From contig CADCTA010000068.1 in NCBI GenBank assembly GCA_902805675.1, forward strand, positions 25,994 through 89,993: a stretch of 64,000 nt of DNA, read 5' to 3'. The DNA is from an uncultured Chthoniobacterales bacterium. Its GTDB lineage: Bacteria; Verrucomicrobiota; Verrucomicrobiia; Chthoniobacterales; UBA10450. The translations under genes and the position numbers were made by a program. Positions 62,954 through 64,000 of the stretch are shown piece by piece (the first letter of the stretch is position 1; the number at the start of each line of letters is the position of its first letter). Below the pieces are notes generated by a model that was not told where the DNA came from, ran no database searches, and saw nothing but the letters and a program-made list of their open reading frames with translations.

Positions 62954-63791
62954 TTTGCTTCAACTCGGCAATCGACAGATAGCCGTGCTTCTTCACCAGC
63001 TCCTGGCCACGCGATCCGAGCATGAAGTCCACGAATGTCCTGGCATCTCCCTGCGGCTCGCCGTTGGTGAGGAGGAACAGTGGTCGACTCATCCCATAAC
63101 GACGGCTCACGATGTTCTCGGGTGTCGGCTGCACGACCTCGCCCGCGTCGGCCTTGATGCCGAGGGCGAACACCTTCTGGTTGTCCGTCCACGAGGCGGA
63201 GAGCTGCGACATCGCGCCGCGTGTCGACGATACCTTGTTGCGCGTCTCTTCATTGCCGCCGACTTCGGGAAAGCTCACCTGCGGCGCCTTCTTGGCGTCG
63301 CCGTAAAGCCAGTGCGCGAACACTTCCCAGGTGCCGCGGCCCGGCTCCTTGTTGAAGAACGCGATGCGCTGCGGTTTGCCGCCAACGTCTTTCCAGTCGG
63401 TGATTCTGCCTTCGTAGATGTCGCGCAGTTGCTGCTGGGTGAGCGACTTCACGCCGCCTTCCCACACGTCGCGCGAGACGATCATGGCGACCGCGTCCTC
63501 GCCGATGTGGATCGGGTTAAAGTTCACCTTCGGATACTTGGCGCGATCGGCGTCGCTGATCGATTTCGATGACATGCCGAGCTGCACCAGCCCATCGCCC
63601 ACGCCGGAGATGCCGCCCGAGCTACCGCCTTGTGTGTCGACTTGGATGTCGAGCTTCTTCTGGGCGCGTAACTCTTCGGCGGCTTCAGCGACCGGCAGGT
63701 TTACCGTCGTGGAGCCGTTGATCTTGAGCGTCTCAGCGCTCGCGAGCTGCGTCGCAGCAATGGCGGCGACAAAGGTGAGCAGTCTCTTCAT
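62949..63791 (-). CDS. pstS: Phosphate ABC transporter substrate-binding protein
   Basis: LKINGSTTVNLPVAEAAEEL...VDTQGGSSGGISGVGDGLVQLGMSSKSI...FNKEPGRGTWEVFAHWLYG. Confidence 0.9.
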   Translation of the reverse strand: MKRLLTFVAAIAATQLASAETLKINGSTTVNLPVAEAAEELRAQKKLDIQVDTQGGSSGGISGVGDGLVQLGMSSKSISDADRAKYPKVNFNPIHIGEDAVAMIVSRDVWEGGVKSLTQQQLRDIYEGRITDWKDVGGKPQRIAFFNKEPGRGTWEVFAHWLYGDAKKAPQVSFPEVGGNEETRNKVSSTRGAMSQLSASWTDNQKVFALGIKADAGEVVQPTPENIVSRRYGMSRPLFLLTNGEPQGDARTFVDFMLGSRGQELVKKHGYLSIAELKQR

Positions 63792-63794
63792 TCG

Positions 63795-64000
63795 CTAGCA
63801 GCAACTGCCGCCGTCGCAGCAACTGCTCGCGTCCGTCGTCGCCGTGTAATCTTGGCCCTTCGTCTCGCGCGGATGCCGCAGTGCTGTGCGCGAGCAATCG
63901 AACGGCTTCGCGTCGGCGAGGGGAATATCAGTCAGCGGCTCGATGAACTCGAACGAGCCGGCATACGGCGCCTTGCGGTAGAGGTTGTAAGTCTTGTCGC
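63795..64000 (-). CDS. C-terminal part of a protein with Cys-rich terminus (runs off window)
   Basis: Not in ORF track. Reverse frame reads ...DKTYNLYRKAPYAGSFEFIEPLTDIPLADAKPFDCSRTALRHPRETKGQDYTATTDASSCCDGGSCC*. Confidence 0.65.
   Translation of the reverse strand, partial: DKTYNLYRKAPYAGSFEFIEPLTDIPLADAKPFDCSRTALRHPRETKGQDYTATTDASSCCDGGSCC

Overview
64 kb of high-GC bacterial chromosome, densely coded. The gene content suggests a soil Verrucomicrobiota-like organism, but this is inference and was not checked by search. Blocks from left to right: (1) surface-glycan locus, 0-9 kb: lipoprotein, GT2/GT4 glycosyltransferases, sulfotransferase and coiled-coil proteins; (2) mtgA, an FtsX-type permease plus AttH/CrtC-like protein, and an isolated rpmH; (3) signalling region, 17-25 kb: REC protein, NarL-type regulator and a giant CheB-CheR-PAS-NarX-like kinase, with a REP-associated tyrosine transposase (RAYT) and its REP/BIME repeats between regulator and kinase; (4) accessory zone, 24.9-35.7 kb: small zinc-ribbon proteins, PLD protein, degraded genes (zinc alcohol dehydrogenase, cyanophycinase, a small acidic protein), and three paralogues of an apparently uncharacterised ~75-aa protein, one directly downstream of a STAS-domain gene; (5) selO, an RRM protein, and a six-gene 4-nt-overlapping Mn/Zn uptake operon with an MntR-like regulator and a candidate operator; (6) glycogen synthase, obgE, the complete atpBEFHAGDC operon and lpxI; (7) tRNA-Ala, amidohydrolase, M48 protease, ion channel, and a pstSCAB operon carrying arsS. 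The most interesting signals are (a) BIME repeats whose terminal TAG coincides with the stop codons of three genes and which also supply a start region, (b) a second palindromic repeat read in frame as the N-terminus of two unrelated genes exactly at ATGA-coupled junctions, and (c) the three-copy small-protein family. All calls come from reading the sequence and translations; no database search was run.
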